Assembly (NCBI GenBank): GCA_002747105.1
Contig: PDSY01000002.1
Location: forward strand, 1-35,788
Direction: 5' to 3'
DNA length: 35,788 bases
Source of the DNA: Flavobacteriales bacterium
Lineage (GTDB): Bacteria; Bacteroidota; Bacteroidia; Flavobacteriales; Weeksellaceae
Below are positions 35,219 through 35,788 of the stretch, piece after piece; the first letter of the stretch is position 1; every line of letters begins with the position of its first letter. Below the pieces are notes generated by a model that worked only from the letters and a program-made list of their open reading frames with translations, had not been told where the DNA came from and made no database searches. The position numbers and the translations under genes were made by a program.

Positions 35219-35788
35219 TTAATGTAAAAAATGACGCATTCCTGTGAAAATCATTGGAATTTTATGCTCATTACACGCTTTAATGCTTTCCTCATCTCTC
35301 ATACTTCCTCCCGGTTGGATAATCGCCTTGATTCCTTCCTCTGCACAAGTGTCTACCACATCTCTAAATGGGAAAAACGCATCTGATGCTAATACCAAAT
35401 CACCATCAAATTTCTCTTTAGCTCTCGTGATTGCTTGTTCCGTTGCCCAAATTCTATTCACTTGACCACCGCCAATTCCTAAAGCTTGTTTTCCATTAGA
35501 AACAACAATAGCGTTAGATTTCACATATTTCACCACTCTTTGAGAAAATAATAAGGCTTTCTCTTGTTCATCGGTTGGCTGAATTTCCGTAACAACCTTA
35601 ATATCTTCCGAAAACTGATTATCCGTATTCTGAATTAATAATCCGCCATCTACTTTCACCCAAGTTTGCGTGTCAGAAACAGCATTTTTAATTTTAATAA
35701 TTCTTAAATTCTTTTTCTTTTTCAATACCTCAATGGCATCAGCATCAAAATCAGGAGCCATTACAATTTCTAAGAAAGTTTTATTCAG
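35219..35788 (-). CDS. purH: PurH, IMP cyclohydrolase/AICAR transformylase (3' part)
   Basis: The last 189 residues of PurH; the frame stays open through base 35788, so the start lies beyond the right edge (the internal ATG at 35761 is not the start). The visible part is the C-terminal AICAR transformylase domain: [37 protein letters not shown] and the terminal TGMRHFLH are all diagnostic. The enzyme uses 10-formyl-THF, the product of fhs in this window, to make FAICAR, which its N-terminal domain closes to IMP. It is first in the purH-purD-guaA direction of transcription. Confidence 0.95.
   Translation of the reverse strand: MNKTFLEIVMAPDFDADAIEVLKKKKNLRIIKIKNAVSDTQTWVKVDGGLLIQNTDNQFSEDIKVVTEIQPTDEQEKALLFSQRVVKYVKSNAIVVSNGKQALGIGGGQVNRIWATEQAITRAKEKFDGDLVLASDAFFPFRDVVDTCAEEGIKAIIQPGGSMRDEESIKACNEHKIPMIFTGMRHFLH

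Overview
The window is chromosomal DNA from an AT-rich member of the Bacteroidota, most likely class Flavobacteriia and probably close to the Weeksellaceae. The placement rests on three things. Many genes sit behind promoters of the form TTTG-N19-TAnnTTTG with poor Shine-Dalgarno sequences. Marker families of the group are present: the gliding lipoprotein GldD, a DUF4856/imelysin/HTTM/TonB-receptor cluster, and a very small basic ribosomal-type protein beside HU and RNase G. Intergenic gaps carry the low-complexity inverted repeats typical of the group. Species cannot be named from the sequence alone.

Layout. Bases 1-2988 hold the 3' part of a large uncharacterised protein gene with a 600-bp tandem repeat. 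Bases 2989-3480 hold no protein gene but carry a consensus promoter, several hairpins and a terminator: a candidate structured RNA of about 340 nt that I could not assign to a known family. Next come a rhodanese-thioredoxin lipoprotein (minus) and a two-gene lysine catabolic unit (plus: aminoadipate-semialdehyde dehydrogenase, lysine 6-aminotransferase) followed by a DUF2007 gene. From 7.8 to 19.5 kb are mainly housekeeping genes: pnp, a small lipoprotein/membrane protein pair, an unknown two-TM protein, a UvrA, a Na+/Ca2+ exchanger, an outer-membrane beta-barrel, fhs and hisS. At 19.5-19.8 kb a gene-free gap contains a REP/MITE-like double hairpin.

From 19.8 to 25.9 kb, on the minus strand, is a probable metal (iron) acquisition cluster: DUF4856 lipoprotein, imelysin-family lipoprotein, HTTM membrane protein and TonB-dependent receptor. 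The last two overlap by 68 bp. Then follow a SurA-like periplasmic PPIase, a PfkB-family kinase, gldD and mutY (minus), a divergent HU - small basic protein - RNase G unit (plus), and a purine block purH-purD-guaA (minus), with purH running off the right edge.

How the genes work together. The amaB/lat pair converts L-lysine to 2-aminoadipate in two steps. The purine genes complete IMP synthesis, contribute the GAR step and make GMP, while fhs supplies the formyl-tetrahydrofolate used by PurH. The iron cluster supplies an outer-membrane receptor plus surface or periplasmic lipoproteins. The most unusual material is the unassigned RNA at about 3.03-3.37 kb, the repeat protein before it, the dispersed inverted-repeat family in operon gaps, and the 29-residue basic protein at 30.46 kb.
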